Shown here: positions 37,473 through 47,970 of the stretch, piece after piece | Layout: each line of letters starts with the position of its first letter | Numbering within the stretch: position 1 is the first letter of the stretch | Source of the DNA: Aliidiomarina sp. | GTDB taxonomy: Bacteria; Pseudomonadota; Gammaproteobacteria; Enterobacterales; Alteromonadaceae | Assembly: GCF_022565475.1 (NCBI RefSeq) | Contig: NZ_JAIUMR010000015.1 | Coordinates: 1-55,394 of the forward strand | Length of the DNA stretch: 55,394 bases | Direction: 5' to 3' | The notes under the pieces: generated by a model | What the model was told of the DNA's origin: nothing | Seen by the model: the letters and a program-made list of their open reading frames with translations, nothing else | Databases searched by the model: none | Made by a program: the position numbers and the translations under genes

Positions 37473-37501
37473 ATTTGGGGACGACCCGTAAAGATTTCAA
37501 T
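37473..37501 (-). promoter_or_regulatory. Sigma-32 promoter for dnaK
   Basis: Minus-strand ATTGAAA (37495-37501), 14-bp spacer and CCCCAAAT (37473-37480), close to CTTGAAA-N13-16-CCCCATNT. It ends 41 bp before the dnaK ATG. Confidence 0.72.
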
Positions 37502-37528
37502 ACATTTACTAAGGTTTTTTACGACCAG

Positions 37529-38143
37529 TTACTCTGGCGCTTTCGAAACCATCACCATGGCTGGGCGCAACAAGCGGCCATTCAGGGTGTAACCTTTTTG
37601 CATCACATACAGCACAGTGTTGGCTGGTAGCTCTGCGTGTTCTTGCATGCCCATTGCTTCGTGCATTTGCGGGTTAAATGGTTGACCTTGCGGGTCGACC
37701 ACTTCCATGCCAAATTTTTCAATGGTGTGCACAAAGCCTTTGTGCGTCATGTCGATACCTTCAGCAACCTGTGCTTGGGCCTCGTCTTCACGGTCAATGC
37801 TCTGCAATGCCCGCTCTAAATTATCAATCACGGTTAATAACTCACCGGCAAATTTTTCTAGGGCAAAGTTACGCGCCTTTTCGACTTCGAGTGATGCCCG
37901 GCGACGAACGTTTTCGGCTTCGGCGGCAACGCGCAACGCCTTATCCCGCTCGTTTTGTAACTCTTGACGCAAGTTCTGCACCTGTTGCTCAAGCTCCGCT
38001 TCGCGCTCGCTTAAAACTTCGGCCTGCTCATTTGCTTCCTCAGTCGATACGGTCTCCGCCGCGTCGCTAACTTGTTCAGCACCTTCTTCCACCTGAGTGG
38101 CGTCATTGTGCTTCTGATCTTCTGGTTGGCCCTGCGTACTCAT
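37529..38143 (-). CDS. grpE: Nucleotide exchange factor GrpE
   Basis: 204 residues from ATG 38143, which has GGAG seven bases upstream; a GTG five codons earlier lacks one. GrpE releases ADP from DnaK. A disordered acidic/Gln N-terminus is followed by the long coiled coil ([17 protein letters not shown]) and the family core ERALQSI...[22 protein letters not shown], ending in the beta domain [15 protein letters not shown]. It heads the grpE-dnaK-dnaJ cluster. Confidence 0.97.
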   Translation of the reverse strand: MSTQGQPEDQKHNDATQVEEGAEQVSDAAETVSTEEANEQAEVLSEREAELEQQVQNLRQELQNERDKALRVAAEAENVRRRASLEVEKARNFALEKFAGELLTVIDNLERALQSIDREDEAQAQVAEGIDMTHKGFVHTIEKFGMEVVDPQGQPFNPQMHEAMGMQEHAELPANTVLYVMQKGYTLNGRLLRPAMVMVSKAPE

Positions 38144-38216
38144 GCCATTCTCCGTCACTGAAACTTAAACCCATGCGGCGCCTTATTAACCGCACCAAAA
38201 CTCTAGCTTGCATCGG

Positions 38217-38244
38217 ATATGGGGTCAGGGAATTTTATTTCAAG
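38217..38244 (-). promoter_or_regulatory. Consensus sigma-32 (heat-shock) promoter for grpE
   Basis: Minus-strand CTTGAAA (38238-38244), 13-bp spacer and CCCCATAT (38217-38224): a full match to the sigma-32 consensus. It lies 74 bp upstream of the grpE ATG. Confidence 0.9.
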
Positions 38245-38357
38245 CATTTATTTTTCATTTCTGCGGGAAATTTAACGTCAATTCTGCCGGCCTTGGATAT
38301 TGATCTGCGCAAACAAAGTCCGTAGCTTATGGAAGATTGATTGAATGAGGAGTTCGA

Positions 38358-39263
38358 ATGGCCGTGAACCGCACTGACAGCGACATTCACCCACCGTTTC
38401 AGGTAGTGGGGTTATTGAGCAAAAATGAATCAACAACAGCGCAAGAAACCTTGCTACAAGTTGCTGCTCTGTTAATTGCTGAAGGTTATACCGTACTCGC
38501 CGATGAAGATGGCCCGGTGCATATTCTGCCAAAAGAAATTGAACGTTGCTCGATTGCTGATATCGGTCAGCGCGCTGAATTAGCCATTGTTATTGGCGGC
38601 GACGGCAAAATGCTCGGTGCCGCACGAGCGCTGAGTTTGTACGATATTGCGGTCATTGGTGTGAACCGCGGTAACTTAGGTTTTCTTACCGACTTATCGC
38701 CTGATGAAGCGGCAGCACAACTGCGCGAGGTTCTCAAAGGAAAATACCACACCGAACATCGTTTTTTGCTCGATGCCCGAGTGGAGTTAAACGGTGTCGT
38801 GAGCCAGCGCAATAACGCCATGAATGAGGTCGTATTACACTCCGACCAGGTCGCTCACATGGTTGAATTCGAAGTGCAAGTCGACGGCCAATTTGTTTTT
38901 AGCCAGCGTTCTGACGGTTTGATTGTCGCAACCCCGACCGGTTCAACCGCCTATTCCCTCTCCGCCGGTGGCCCGATTTTAACGCCAGGGTTAAACGCCA
39001 TGACCCTAGTACCGATGTTCCCGCATACGCTGAGCAGTCGGCCGATTGTCGTCAGCGGCGACAGCGTGGTTAAAATTCTAGTCGCACCCGACGACCAGCC
39101 TTTGCACATCAGCTGCGACGGGCACATGAAGTTACCTGTTAGCGCTGGTGCGGAAATTATTATTCAACGTCAGCAGAAACCATTAAGGCTAATCCATCCG
39201 CTGAACTACAACTATTACCACGTGCTGCGTAATAAATTGAACTGGGGCAGTCGCCTATTCTGA
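38358..39263 (+). CDS. nadK: NAD kinase
   Basis: 301 residues. It phosphorylates NAD to NADP. The start ATG has GAGGAG upstream. Family motifs: [11 protein letters not shown] (catalytic Asp), [25 protein letters not shown] and [16 protein letters not shown], and a C-terminal RHP-like [12 protein letters not shown]. It is divergent from grpE and directly precedes recN, the conserved E. coli order. Confidence 0.97.
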   Translation: MAVNRTDSDIHPPFQVVGLLSKNESTTAQETLLQVAALLIAEGYTVLADEDGPVHILPKEIERCSIADIGQRAELAIVIGGDGKMLGAARALSLYDIAVIGVNRGNLGFLTDLSPDEAAAQLREVLKGKYHTEHRFLLDARVELNGVVSQRNNAMNEVVLHSDQVAHMVEFEVQVDGQFVFSQRSDGLIVATPTGSTAYSLSAGGPILTPGLNAMTLVPMFPHTLSSRPIVVSGDSVVKILVAPDDQPLHISCDGHMKLPVSAGAEIIIQRQQKPLRLIHPLNYNYYHVLRNKLNWGSRLF

Positions 39264-39282
39264 ATATTTTTTCAACAGCCTC

Positions 39283-39310
39283 TTGCACTACTGGATAACT
39301 ACTGTATATT
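39283..39310 (+). promoter_or_regulatory. Sigma-70 promoter for recN
   Basis: -35 TTGCAC (39283-39288), 16-bp spacer, -10 TATATT (39305-39310), directly followed by a LexA box. Confidence 0.7.
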
Positions 39311-39312
39311 TA

Positions 39313-39328
39313 CTGTATATAACAACAG
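39313..39328. promoter_or_regulatory. LexA (SOS) box in front of recN
   Basis: CTGTATATAACAACAG fits the gammaproteobacterial LexA consensus CTGT-N8-ACAG exactly. It covers the transcription start predicted from the adjacent promoter. A partial second box (CTGT at 39302) overlaps the -10, echoing the multiple boxes at E. coli recN. Confidence 0.88.
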
Positions 39329-39358
39329 TATCCGTAAATGCTATCGCGAGGCCCAGCC

Positions 39359-41029
39359 ATGCTCACTCATTTGCATATTCGACAATTTGCTATCGTTGAT
39401 GAACTCACCATTGACTTTCAATCCGGTATGACCGCAATTACCGGCGAAACCGGCGCCGGCAAATCCATTGCTTTGGATGCGTTAAGTCTATGTTTAGGCG
39501 CACGAGCAGAATCAGGTATGGTTCGGAATGGCAGTGACAAAGCCGAAATCACCGCGTGTTTTCAAATTCAAGGCCTGCCCCACGTGCAAGCTTGGCTCGA
39601 CGAACATGAGCTGGGCATCGACGTAGATGAAGAGTGCATTGTTCGCCGCGTGATCACTAGTGAAGGTCGCTCTAAAGGATTTATTAACGGCGCCCCAGTA
39701 CCGATGAATCTGCTCAAGGATCTCGGCAGTCATTTGGTCAGTATTCACGGTCAACATGACCATCACCTGCTCATGAAGCCAGAGTATCAATTACAGTTGC
39801 TTGATCAGTATGCAGGCCATGCATCGCTGTTAAATTCAACCAGCACCGCCTACCGCGAATGGCGTCGACTAGTGCGCGAGAAACAGCGTCTACAAAGTCA
39901 GCAGGATGCGCAAGAAGCGCGCCAGCAACTCCTTGATTATCAGGTTAAAGAATTACAAGAAGCAGCACTTAGCGCTGACGCCTACGCAGAGCTTGAAAGC
40001 GATCACAAACGCCTCGCTAATGCTTCGGAGTTACTTGCTGACAGTCAGTTTGCCCTTAACTCCTTGTACGACGGTGAACACAATAATGTTTACAACCTCA
40101 TTCAAGGGGTCATCGAGCGCCTACAAAATAGTGTGGCACTCGATGCACAGCTACAACCGGTCGTGGCCTTGTTAAGCGAAGCGAGTGTTCAGGTAGAAGA
40201 AGCAGCACGCGAACTCCGCCATTATCAAGATCACGTTGAACTTGATCCGGAGTCACTTGCCGATTGCGAAAAGCGCATGAGTGCTGCCTTACAACTTGCA
40301 CGGAAGCATCAGGTAGCGCCAGAACAGCTCGGCGATTTGCTCGCCAATATCAGTGCTGAGCTTGCTGAATTGAATGCGGCTGAAACACGTCTGGCGGATT
40401 TGGACCCTGAAATTAAAACGGCGCAAGTGCAGTTCATTGATCATGCCAAACAATTAACCCTAAGCCGCCAAAAAGCAGCTGACGATCTCGCCGTCAAAGT
40501 GACGGATAGCATGCACAAGCTGAATATCCCTGACGGCGAGTTTAAAGTAAAAATCACGAGCCATGCTGACGATTTCGCCTCGGCTCAAGGTATTGACCAA
40601 GTGATCTTTACCGTCAGCGCTAATGCTGGCCAGCCACTGCAACCGATTGCGAAAGTCGCCTCCGGTGGTGAGCTGTCACGAATTAGCCTCGCCATTCAGG
40701 TTCTGACTGCAGGCCAAGGCGCGCTGCCGACACTCATTTTTGACGAAGTTGATGTTGGTGTAAGCGGCCCGACGGCAACAACCGTTGGCAAGTTGTTGCA
40801 AGCGTTAGGGGCAAATAATCAAGTCATCTGCGTTACCCATTTGCCACAAGTTGCCGCGCGTGCCCATCAGCACTTATTTGTCAGTAAAGAAGCACATAAC
40901 GGCCAAACCCTAACGTCAATGCAATCCTTACAACAGGATGATCGTGTGCATGCGCTCGCACGCCTCCTTGCTGGCGACGTTGTCACCGATCATTCACTCG
41001 CCAATGCGCGCGAGTTATTAGCCAGTTAA
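39359..41029 (+). CDS. recN: DNA repair protein RecN
   Basis: 556 residues from ATG 39359, with GAGG upstream; the ATG at 39338 lies almost in the LexA box and has no Shine-Dalgarno. RecN is an SMC-like ATPase of double-strand-break repair. Walker A ITGETGAGKSIAL is near residue 30, the central region forms a long coiled coil, and the C-terminal lobe has the signature VASGGELSRISLAIQ and Walker B TLIFDEVDVGVSG. SOS control is indicated by the LexA box. Confidence 0.97.
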   Translation: MLTHLHIRQFAIVDELTIDFQSGMTAITGETGAGKSIALDALSLCLGARAESGMVRNGSDKAEITACFQIQGLPHVQAWLDEHELGIDVDEECIVRRVITSEGRSKGFINGAPVPMNLLKDLGSHLVSIHGQHDHHLLMKPEYQLQLLDQYAGHASLLNSTSTAYREWRRLVREKQRLQSQQDAQEARQQLLDYQVKELQEAALSADAYAELESDHKRLANASELLADSQFALNSLYDGEHNNVYNLIQGVIERLQNSVALDAQLQPVVALLSEASVQVEEAARELRHYQDHVELDPESLADCEKRMSAALQLARKHQVAPEQLGDLLANISAELAELNAAETRLADLDPEIKTAQVQFIDHAKQLTLSRQKAADDLAVKVTDSMHKLNIPDGEFKVKITSHADDFASAQGIDQVIFTVSANAGQPLQPIAKVASGGELSRISLAIQVLTAGQGALPTLIFDEVDVGVSGPTATTVGKLLQALGANNQVICVTHLPQVAARAHQHLFVSKEAHNGQTLTSMQSLQQDDRVHALARLLAGDVVTDHSLANARELLAS

Positions 41030-41039
41030 ACCGATAAAT

Positions 41040-41067
41040 TTCCCGTCAGCCCTTTGGTTGACGGGAA
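41040..41067 (+). terminator. Weak hairpin after recN
   Basis: A perfect 9-bp stem (TTCCCGTCA / TGACGGGAA) with a 10-nt loop lies 10 bp after the recN stop but has only a short T-poor tail. Confidence 0.55.
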
Positions 41068-41187
41068 CTTCTGCGCAAAACAACAGACCAATACACGCAC
41101 GAAAAAAATTAACCGTGGTTTGCCTCTGGTACAACGGGCGGTTTTTGCGATAAGATTTGTTCCTACATTAGAGAAATCGGAAGAATT

Positions 41188-41535
41188 ATGAGATTACCAC
41201 TTGCTATTGCAGCAACGCTGCTGCTGACTCACTGCGCAGTGATCGACCCTTTGGTCTACAAAATTGACATTCCTCAGGGCAACTATATCGAGCAACGTGA
41301 TGTTGATAACTTGCGAGTCGGTATGACCCAAGAGCAAGTGCGCTTCGTATTAGGAGCACCCGTTGCTGACAATGCTTTTGCCAGCGATGAATGGCATTAC
41401 ATCTTCCGTCTCAAGCCAGGTCGCGGCGACGTTCAGTTGCGGCAAATGACGCTCAGCTTTGAAGACGGTCGCTTAACCTCAGTTACCGGTGACTACGAGC
41501 CTCACGCCGACTTTTACACACCGCTCGAACAATAG
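41188..41535 (+). CDS. bamE: Outer membrane protein assembly factor BamE (SmpA/OmlA)
   Basis: 115 residues, the usual size. BamE is a lipoprotein subunit of the BAM complex that inserts beta-barrel proteins. Signature sequences: YKIDIPQGNYIEQRDVDNLRVGMT, QVRFVLGAPVADNAF and WHYIFRLKPG. The signal peptide is short (MRLPLAIAATLLLTHC) and its lipobox has His at position -1 before Cys16, where Gly, Ala or Ser is normal. The neighbour recN is the usual partner in gammaproteobacteria. Confidence 0.94.
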   Translation: MRLPLAIAATLLLTHCAVIDPLVYKIDIPQGNYIEQRDVDNLRVGMTQEQVRFVLGAPVADNAFASDEWHYIFRLKPGRGDVQLRQMTLSFEDGRLTSVTGDYEPHADFYTPLEQ

Positions 41536-41601
41536 TTTTTGCTGTGCTGAAGCGGTATTGCAGCACCTCCGAGATCCGAAGCACTGGAAAGGAAATACCG
41601 C

Positions 41602-44352
41602 ATGCACATGACGCACAACGCGTTTATACCAGAGTCCAGCCCTCATGATCCGCACGCTTATCGGTGGATATGGCTGGACAATGGATTGCCGGTATTACTT
41701 GCCCACAATTCGGACTTGACTCAATCAGCAGCATCTTTTGCGGTCAATGCCGGACACTTTCAAGATCCTGAAGACGCAACTGGCGTTGCACACTTTCTTG
41801 AGCATATGCTGTTCTTGGGCTGTCGCTCGTTTCCCGCCCCCGAATCCTTTGCCGAGGCCGTACAGGCCGCTAACGGCCACTATAATGCATGGACGGCCAC
41901 CGAACATACCAACTATTACTTAACGGTCCGTCCAGACGCATTTAGTGCGATTCTCGAGCATTTTCGCTGCCTGTTTACCGAACCTCTATTCGCCGAAGAA
42001 TGGGTTGACAAGGAACGGCTGTCGATTGAGGCGGAGTACCAACTCAAGCGTCAGGACGAACTACGTCGATTATATGAAGTTCACAAGCTAACCGCGAATC
42101 CGCATCATCCTTTTGCTAAATTTTCGGTCGGCAATGCACAGACTTTGGCTGATCATCCGAATTTACCGATGCATCAGCGCCTGCGCGAGTACTGGCAAAC
42201 CTATTACACAGCCGCAAACGCTGCGTTGGTACTTATCGGCCCGCAGTCGATGGACGAGCTCGAGGCACTCGCCGAGCAATTCAACGCCTTGCCCAGCAGT
42301 CGGTTACCGGAAGCCTTGCCGGAAACACCAATCTATTTGCCGGAACAACTGGGTAGCATGATCTACGTGCGGCCGCTGAAAGAATCGAGCCGCTTGATCG
42401 TGACCTTCTCGTTTCCAGAAATTAACAGTGATTATTTGCACAAAACCACCTCATTTATTGCCCACCTTCTCGGTGATGAAGGCCCAGGGAGCTTATGTAG
42501 TGAATTACGTGCCAAACATTGGATTAGTGAGCTCTCTGCTGGCGGCGGTATGAGTGGCTACAACTTCAAAGACTTTAATCTGAATATATTGCTCACAGAC
42601 GACGGGCTCGAGCACATCGACGAGATTTTGCAGGCTTGCTATTACGCCATTCGGGAAATCGCTGCCCACGGTTTACGCGATGACCTTTATGCTGAACGCC
42701 AGCAAATGCAAGAATTGAATTACCGTTTCCCCGAATCACAACGGCCTATCGATCTCGCCGCTCAGCTGTCAATTAATATGCTGCATTATCAGCCCCAACA
42801 TGTGATCAGTGGTGATTATCGCATGGATGGTTTGCGCCATCAGTTCGCACAGCGCTTACTGGCAGAAATGACCCCTGAACGAAGTCGAATCACGCTCATT
42901 CACCGGGATGTCGAGACCGACCAAGTTGGACATTATTATGGTGCAGAATATCGTATTGAAGCGCTAAGCGAAGTGCAAAAGCAGCGCTTCAAGCAAACGC
43001 CCAAAGGCTTTGCAGCGCTGCAGTCACCCAGCGCGAACCCGTATATTCCCAAACGAATTGAAGCGTTACCGCTTGCCGAGAACATGCCGGCGAGCGCCAC
43101 CGACGAGCGCAATGGTTACTGGCCGCAAGTGGTGCAAGCCCCCGCTGGCATCACGCTTTGGCATTTACAGGATGCAACCTTTCGAGAGCCCCAAGCACAC
43201 ATTTATTTGTCACTGCGACTGCCCATGACCACGGCCAACGCGCGCAATAATTCGATTAGCCGAATTTGGTGCGAGCTCGCTCTCGAAGATCTCAATGAAC
43301 AGTTTTATGCAGCCGAAGTGGCGGGCATGCACTTTAACTTATTTCCGCAGCAGTCCGGTGTCACATTGCACATCGCTGGTTTTTCCGATCGACAACCTGA
43401 GCTATTCAAAGCGCTCATGCGCAGCCTTGCTGAGCATCGTAGTAGTGAGCAACAATTCCAAACCGTACGCAAACAGCTGCAACGTGAATGGCAGGCGATG
43501 AATCAAAACAAACCGATTAATCATCTGTTTGCGCTGCTCCATCACCAGCTCCAATACGGCGCTTACACCGCGCAAGAATTGGCCGCGAGCATTGATGATT
43601 TGGACTTTGAACTCTACTGTAATCTGCTGCCAGGAATGCTCCGTGACGCACAAGTCATCCTCTTGACCCACGGTGACATCGACACCGCCACCGCGCAAGA
43701 CTTGGCCAGCTGGGTAAAACAATCATTGCCCATTGTCAGCCAGCCGCAGTTACAGGTTCAACGCACCGTGAAACGACTGTCCAGCGGCATGAGTGAAACG
43801 CGTTTTCACAGTGAGCATTCTGATCACGCCTGCGCACTGTTTGTGCAAGGCCACACGACCGAATTGCATGAGAAAGCAGGGTTCTTGGTGATCAACCAGC
43901 TACTCGGCCCACGCTTCTTTAATCAGCTACGCACCCAGCAGCAGCTCGGCTATTTAGTCGGCAGTAGTTATTTACCCATGCACGGCCTGCCCGGTTTGTT
44001 GTGCTACATTCAATCGCCGCATACGTCACCACAAGCATTACAACAGGCCATGGAAGCTTTCTTGGCGGACTTCGCCAGTGAACTCAAAACCCTCGACCCG
44101 AATGAGTTTGCCAATGCCCAACAGAGTGTCATTCGACAAATGCAAGAAGCAGCCCCCAGCTTGCGAGTGCGCGCCCAACGCTATTGGGGTGCGATTATCA
44201 ATAACTTTGCTAATTTTGGCTTGGCCAGCCAGATTTGTGGAGAAGTCGAGGAACTCTCACTCAGCGAGCTGCAAGCGTTTTTTGCCAGTCGCTTTAACAC
44301 CGATCGGTGTGCAATGAGCTTGCAGTCCTGCAGCGACAACGAAACAAAATGA
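41602..44352 (+). CDS. M16-family insulinase/pitrilysin-like zinc peptidase
   Basis: 916 residues, the size of single-chain insulysin-type enzymes. The inverted zinc motif HFLEH is at residues 64-68 and the third ligand Glu145 lies in SIEAEY, exactly 77 residues after His68 as in pitrilysin. Four M16 half-domains are expected; the C-terminal region contains the family RTQQQLGYLVGSSY motif that binds substrate. No Sec signal peptide is seen (MHMTHNAFIPES), unlike E. coli PtrA, so a cytoplasmic location or unusual export is likely. It degrades small peptides. It follows bamE by 66 bp and could share its transcript. Confidence 0.92.
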   Translation: MHMTHNAFIPESSPHDPHAYRWIWLDNGLPVLLAHNSDLTQSAASFAVNAGHFQDPEDATGVAHFLEHMLFLGCRSFPAPESFAEAVQAANGHYNAWTATEHTNYYLTVRPDAFSAILEHFRCLFTEPLFAEEWVDKERLSIEAEYQLKRQDELRRLYEVHKLTANPHHPFAKFSVGNAQTLADHPNLPMHQRLREYWQTYYTAANAALVLIGPQSMDELEALAEQFNALPSSRLPEALPETPIYLPEQLGSMIYVRPLKESSRLIVTFSFPEINSDYLHKTTSFIAHLLGDEGPGSLCSELRAKHWISELSAGGGMSGYNFKDFNLNILLTDDGLEHIDEILQACYYAIREIAAHGLRDDLYAERQQMQELNYRFPESQRPIDLAAQLSINMLHYQPQHVISGDYRMDGLRHQFAQRLLAEMTPERSRITLIHRDVETDQVGHYYGAEYRIEALSEVQKQRFKQTPKGFAALQSPSANPYIPKRIEALPLAENMPASATDERNGYWPQVVQAPAGITLWHLQDATFREPQAHIYLSLRLPMTTANARNNSISRIWCELALEDLNEQFYAAEVAGMHFNLFPQQSGVTLHIAGFSDRQPELFKALMRSLAEHRSSEQQFQTVRKQLQREWQAMNQNKPINHLFALLHHQLQYGAYTAQELAASIDDLDFELYCNLLPGMLRDAQVILLTHGDIDTATAQDLASWVKQSLPIVSQPQLQVQRTVKRLSSGMSETRFHSEHSDHACALFVQGHTTELHEKAGFLVINQLLGPRFFNQLRTQQQLGYLVGSSYLPMHGLPGLLCYIQSPHTSPQALQQAMEAFLADFASELKTLDPNEFANAQQSVIRQMQEAAPSLRVRAQRYWGAIINNFANFGLASQICGEVEELSLSELQAFFASRFNTDRCAMSLQSCSDNETK

Positions 44353-44391
44353 CACCATTCATTTTAATTAATCATTTTTAATCAGTTAAAT

Positions 44392-44418
44392 GTTATCTAA
44401 TTAAATATGATAGATAAC
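44392..44418. repeat. Inverted repeat in an AT-rich convergent intergenic region
   Basis: GTTATCTA at 44392-44399 is perfectly inverted as TAGATAAC at 44411-44418 across 11 bp. It lies between the end of the insulinase gene and the shared terminator, in an ~85-bp stretch much richer in AT than its surroundings. Confidence 0.6.
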
Positions 44419-44444
44419 GAGTATACTCACCCAGCAACGCCAAT

Positions 44445-44471
44445 AAAAAACCCGCGCAGTGCGCGGGTTTT
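44445..44471. terminator. Bidirectional terminator between insulinase and fadJ
   Basis: Stem AAACCCGCGC / GCGCGGGTTT with a 3-nt loop; T-runs on both strands. Confidence 0.9.
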
Positions 44472-44489
44472 AGCCTAAAGATAAATCAA

Positions 44490-46622
44490 TTATTTTGTGT
44501 AGAAGGACTCACCTGCTGCGGCCATATCAAGCAACAGTTGGCACGGTTGAAAACGCTCGCCTTCCGTTTCAGCATAATGCTGCAAGCGCTCGACGACATG
44601 CTTCACGCCTAAACTGTCCATATAACGGAACGGGCCACCACGGAATGGCGGGAAGCCAATACCGAAGATGGCGCCGATATCACCGTCACGTGGTGAGCGG
44701 ATAATCTCTTCTTGCAGACACCAAGCAGCCTCGTTCAACATCGGCAGCACACAACGCTCAATCATGATCTCTTTATCAAGCTTGGCCGCTGGCGTGATAC
44801 CAAATAAGCGATACACCGAGCTGTCGACTTCTTTGCCTTTCTTCTTGCTGCCATAGACATAGAAACCTTTGTTGCTCTTGCGACCCTTGCGGCCATCGTC
44901 CAGCAACTTACTGAAGGCATCTGGCGCCTTGAAGCGGTCACCCAATTCATCCGACAGAATCGGTGCGACTTTACCCGCAACATCAATCCCAACTTCATCC
45001 AATAAAGTAATTGGCCCTACTGGGAAACCAAACTTAACCAAAGTTTGGTCGAGCACTTCAATGGGCTCACCGGCCAACAGCAGCCGTGCCGCTTCGTTCA
45101 TATAGGGCGCAAGAATACGGTTGACATAAAAGCCCGCGCCGTCACGCACCACGATCGGTGTTTTCCCTTGGCGCTTGGCAAACTCCACCGTGGTGGCAAT
45201 GGTCTGCTGCGACGTCCCTGCATGGGTAATAATTTCCGCGAGCGGCATTTTCTCGACCGGAGAAAAGTAATGCAAACCAATCACTTGCTCTGGACGCTCA
45301 GCTTTAGCTGCAATTTTCGTAATCGGCAGCGACGACGTGTTGGTCGCAAAAATCGTATGCTTGGCGGCATTCGCCTCGATATCTGCAACCATTTGCTGTT
45401 TCAGGCCAAGATCTTCAAACACAGCTTCAACGACGATATCGGTGTCTTTAAAACCTGAGTAGTCGACTGTGCCCGTCAACATCAACAACTCTTGTTGCAG
45501 TTGTGACTGACGCATGATTTTGCGCGTCACTTTCGGCAGCAATAGCTTGTGATGATAGGCTAAAGCATTCTTGATACCTTCTTGATTAATATCCTTCAAG
45601 CGCACCGGCACTTTCGCTTTGTTAATACTCACATGAGCAATACCGCCGCCCATCAAACCACCACCAAGAACACCGGCTTTCTTCACCTTGTCCGGTTGCA
45701 CGCCTTCAGCACCGGTTTCTTTCTTGATTTCGGTAGTCGCAAAAAAGATATTGCGTAACTGGTACGACACTTCGGTCATTGCGAGTTCACCGAATTGCTT
45801 CGCTTCATATTCTAAACCAGCCTGCATGCCCTTACTCATGCCATGCATGACCGTGTCGATGATCTTGTCAATCGCTGGATAGTTGCCGAGTGCTTTTTTC
45901 TGCGCTTGTTCACGCGCTTTTTTATACAGCACAGAGCTCATCGGGCCCTCTAATACTTTACCCATAAGGTTCAGTTGCGGCTTTTTCTTCTTCGGTTTAC
46001 CTTTCAGCGCCAGCTTAATGGCAGCTTCAAGTAGGATGCTTTGCGGCACAATTTCGTCCACCAAGCCCATTTTCAGGGCTTGTTTCGGTCGTAATTGTTT
46101 ACCGGTTAGCATTAAGGTCAGTGCATTCTGCACCCCGACCAAACGTGGTAAGCGCTGTGTCCCGCCCGAGCCGGGCAATAGACCAAGCTGGACTTCCGGC
46201 ACACCCAGCACCGTTTTCGGCGAATCACTGACGACACGTGCATGACAGGCGAGCGCAAGCTCTAAGCCACCGCCTAACGCTGGACCGTGAATCGCGGCAA
46301 TCACTGGAATCTTCATTGCCTCTAAGCGATCAAACAACGCTTGTCCTTGCCGCGCCAAGCTCTCTGCATCTGCTGCAGTTTCGCATTCGTTAATCATGCG
46401 AATATCCGCACCAGCGACAAACGAACTCGGCTTGCCACTGATAAAGACCAAACCTTTCAAACCGCTCTCGCGCTCGATCCGTGCCATTAAATCCGCAACT
46501 TCATCGGCGAACGTTGCTTTCAGCGTATTCATACTTTCGCCGGGTACATCGATGGTGATTACACCAATACCGTTGTCACGAATATCCAGTTGGAAGGCGC
46601 TTTTTGTCTCTGCATTAGCCAT
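44490..46622 (-). CDS. fadJ: Fatty acid oxidation complex alpha subunit (FadJ)
   Basis: 710 residues from ATG 46622 ([12 protein letters not shown]); E. coli FadJ has 714. It is the two-domain enoyl-CoA hydratase / 3-hydroxyacyl-CoA dehydrogenase of beta-oxidation. The crotonase half shows [18 protein letters not shown] and [21 protein letters not shown]; the NAD-binding half has [16 protein letters not shown] and [17 protein letters not shown] with the catalytic His. Length and pairing with fadI favour FadJ over FadB. Its ATG overlaps the fadI stop (TAATG). Confidence 0.96.
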   Translation of the reverse strand: MANAETKSAFQLDIRDNGIGVITIDVPGESMNTLKATFADEVADLMARIERESGLKGLVFISGKPSSFVAGADIRMINECETAADAESLARQGQALFDRLEAMKIPVIAAIHGPALGGGLELALACHARVVSDSPKTVLGVPEVQLGLLPGSGGTQRLPRLVGVQNALTLMLTGKQLRPKQALKMGLVDEIVPQSILLEAAIKLALKGKPKKKKPQLNLMGKVLEGPMSSVLYKKAREQAQKKALGNYPAIDKIIDTVMHGMSKGMQAGLEYEAKQFGELAMTEVSYQLRNIFFATTEIKKETGAEGVQPDKVKKAGVLGGGLMGGGIAHVSINKAKVPVRLKDINQEGIKNALAYHHKLLLPKVTRKIMRQSQLQQELLMLTGTVDYSGFKDTDIVVEAVFEDLGLKQQMVADIEANAAKHTIFATNTSSLPITKIAAKAERPEQVIGLHYFSPVEKMPLAEIITHAGTSQQTIATTVEFAKRQGKTPIVVRDGAGFYVNRILAPYMNEAARLLLAGEPIEVLDQTLVKFGFPVGPITLLDEVGIDVAGKVAPILSDELGDRFKAPDAFSKLLDDGRKGRKSNKGFYVYGSKKKGKEVDSSVYRLFGITPAAKLDKEIMIERCVLPMLNEAAWCLQEEIIRSPRDGDIGAIFGIGFPPFRGGPFRYMDSLGVKHVVERLQHYAETEGERFQPCQLLLDMAAAGESFYTK

Positions 46623-47950
46623 TATTCTGTCTCCAAGATTACTGCTGCACCTAAGCCGCCTGCCGCACACGCAGTCGTTAATGCCGTTCCACCACCGCGT
46701 CGATGCAGTTCATTCAAGGCTTGCGTCATCATCCGCGCACCGGTTGCGGCAAACGGGTGACCATAGGCAAGTGAACTACCCATGACATTAAACTTCGCTT
46801 CGTCAATCTCACCAATCGCAGTGCTGCGACCGAGTTTCTCGGCAGCGAATTTTTGACTCGCGAACGCTTTTACGTTGGCCAAGGTTTGTGCCGCAAAAGC
46901 CTCATGCATATCAATCAAGGTTAAATCATTCAGCGTCATGCCAGCGCGATCTAATGCAATCGGGGTCGCATACGACGGCCCCATCAACATATCTTCCCAG
47001 ACGTCGATAGCACTAAATGCATAGCTACGAATGTATCCCAGTGGCGTATAGCCAAGCTCTTTGGCACGACTTTCAGTCATCATCAGCACCGCCGATGCGC
47101 CATCGGTGAGCGGCGTTGAGTTCGCTGCAGTGACCGTACCGTGTTTTTTATCAAAAACCGGGCGCAATTTTGCGTAGCCGGCTAAATCCGAGTTCGCACG
47201 AATATTATTATCGCGGCTCATGTAGTCCTTATACGGCGGCACATGTGCAGTCATCACCTCATCGGCCAATTTCCCAGCCTCCCAGGCTTCATGAGCGAGT
47301 TGATGCGAGCGGTGGGCAAGTTTGTCTTGATCTTCACGGCTAATGCCATGACTCTTGGCCATTTGCTCAGCGGTCTGCCCCATGCTCAAACCGGTTGAAT
47401 ACTCAGCCACAGCCGGTGGTACCGGCATTAAATCTTTAAGGCCTAAGCTCTTCAAAATACTGAGGCGTTGACCAAGGCTTCGTGCCTTGTTTAAATCCAC
47501 CAAAGCGCGCGCCAATTTTTTCGAAACGCCAATCGGCAGAACGGACGACGAATCAGCTCCACCGGCAATCGCCACGCTAATGGTGCCCGCCGCCATGGCT
47601 TCAGCAACACTGACCGCGGACTGGAAACTTGTCGCGCAGGCGCGGCTAACGCTAAACGCGTCGCAGGTGACCGGTAAGCTTGTCGCCAAAACGATTTCTC
47701 GCGCAATATTTGGCGCTTCAGGCATTTGCACGACCTGACCAAAGACTAATTGTTCTACCAATGCTGGGTCTAAATTGGTACGCTGAATCAGTTCCTGTAC
47801 CACCATCGATCCCATATCGACTGCTGGTACACCGTGAAAGTAAGTGGCTTGCTTGGCAAACGGCGTCCGTAAACCAGCGACAATCGCAATGCGGTCGCCC
47901 TTAGCCGTGCGCAAGCGCTGTCCTGAGACAGACGGTTCTGAAGCTGACAT
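46622..47950 (-). CDS. fadI: 3-ketoacyl-CoA thiolase (FadI)
   Basis: 442 residues (E. coli FadI 436). It performs the thiolytic last step of beta-oxidation with FadJ. Active-site Cys in SRACATSFQ, His in [11 protein letters not shown] and the second Cys in CAAGGLGAA are present, along with MHEAFAAQ. The longer form with [21 protein letters not shown] identifies the FadI rather than FadA group. It heads the fadI-fadJ operon behind a FadR-type operator. Confidence 0.96.
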   Translation of the reverse strand: MSASEPSVSGQRLRTAKGDRIAIVAGLRTPFAKQATYFHGVPAVDMGSMVVQELIQRTNLDPALVEQLVFGQVVQMPEAPNIAREIVLATSLPVTCDAFSVSRACATSFQSAVSVAEAMAAGTISVAIAGGADSSSVLPIGVSKKLARALVDLNKARSLGQRLSILKSLGLKDLMPVPPAVAEYSTGLSMGQTAEQMAKSHGISREDQDKLAHRSHQLAHEAWEAGKLADEVMTAHVPPYKDYMSRDNNIRANSDLAGYAKLRPVFDKKHGTVTAANSTPLTDGASAVLMMTESRAKELGYTPLGYIRSYAFSAIDVWEDMLMGPSYATPIALDRAGMTLNDLTLIDMHEAFAAQTLANVKAFASQKFAAEKLGRSTAIGEIDEAKFNVMGSSLAYGHPFAATGARMMTQALNELHRRGGGTALTTACAAGGLGAAVILETE

Positions 47951-47970
47951 AAATTACCCCTGTTGTATTA

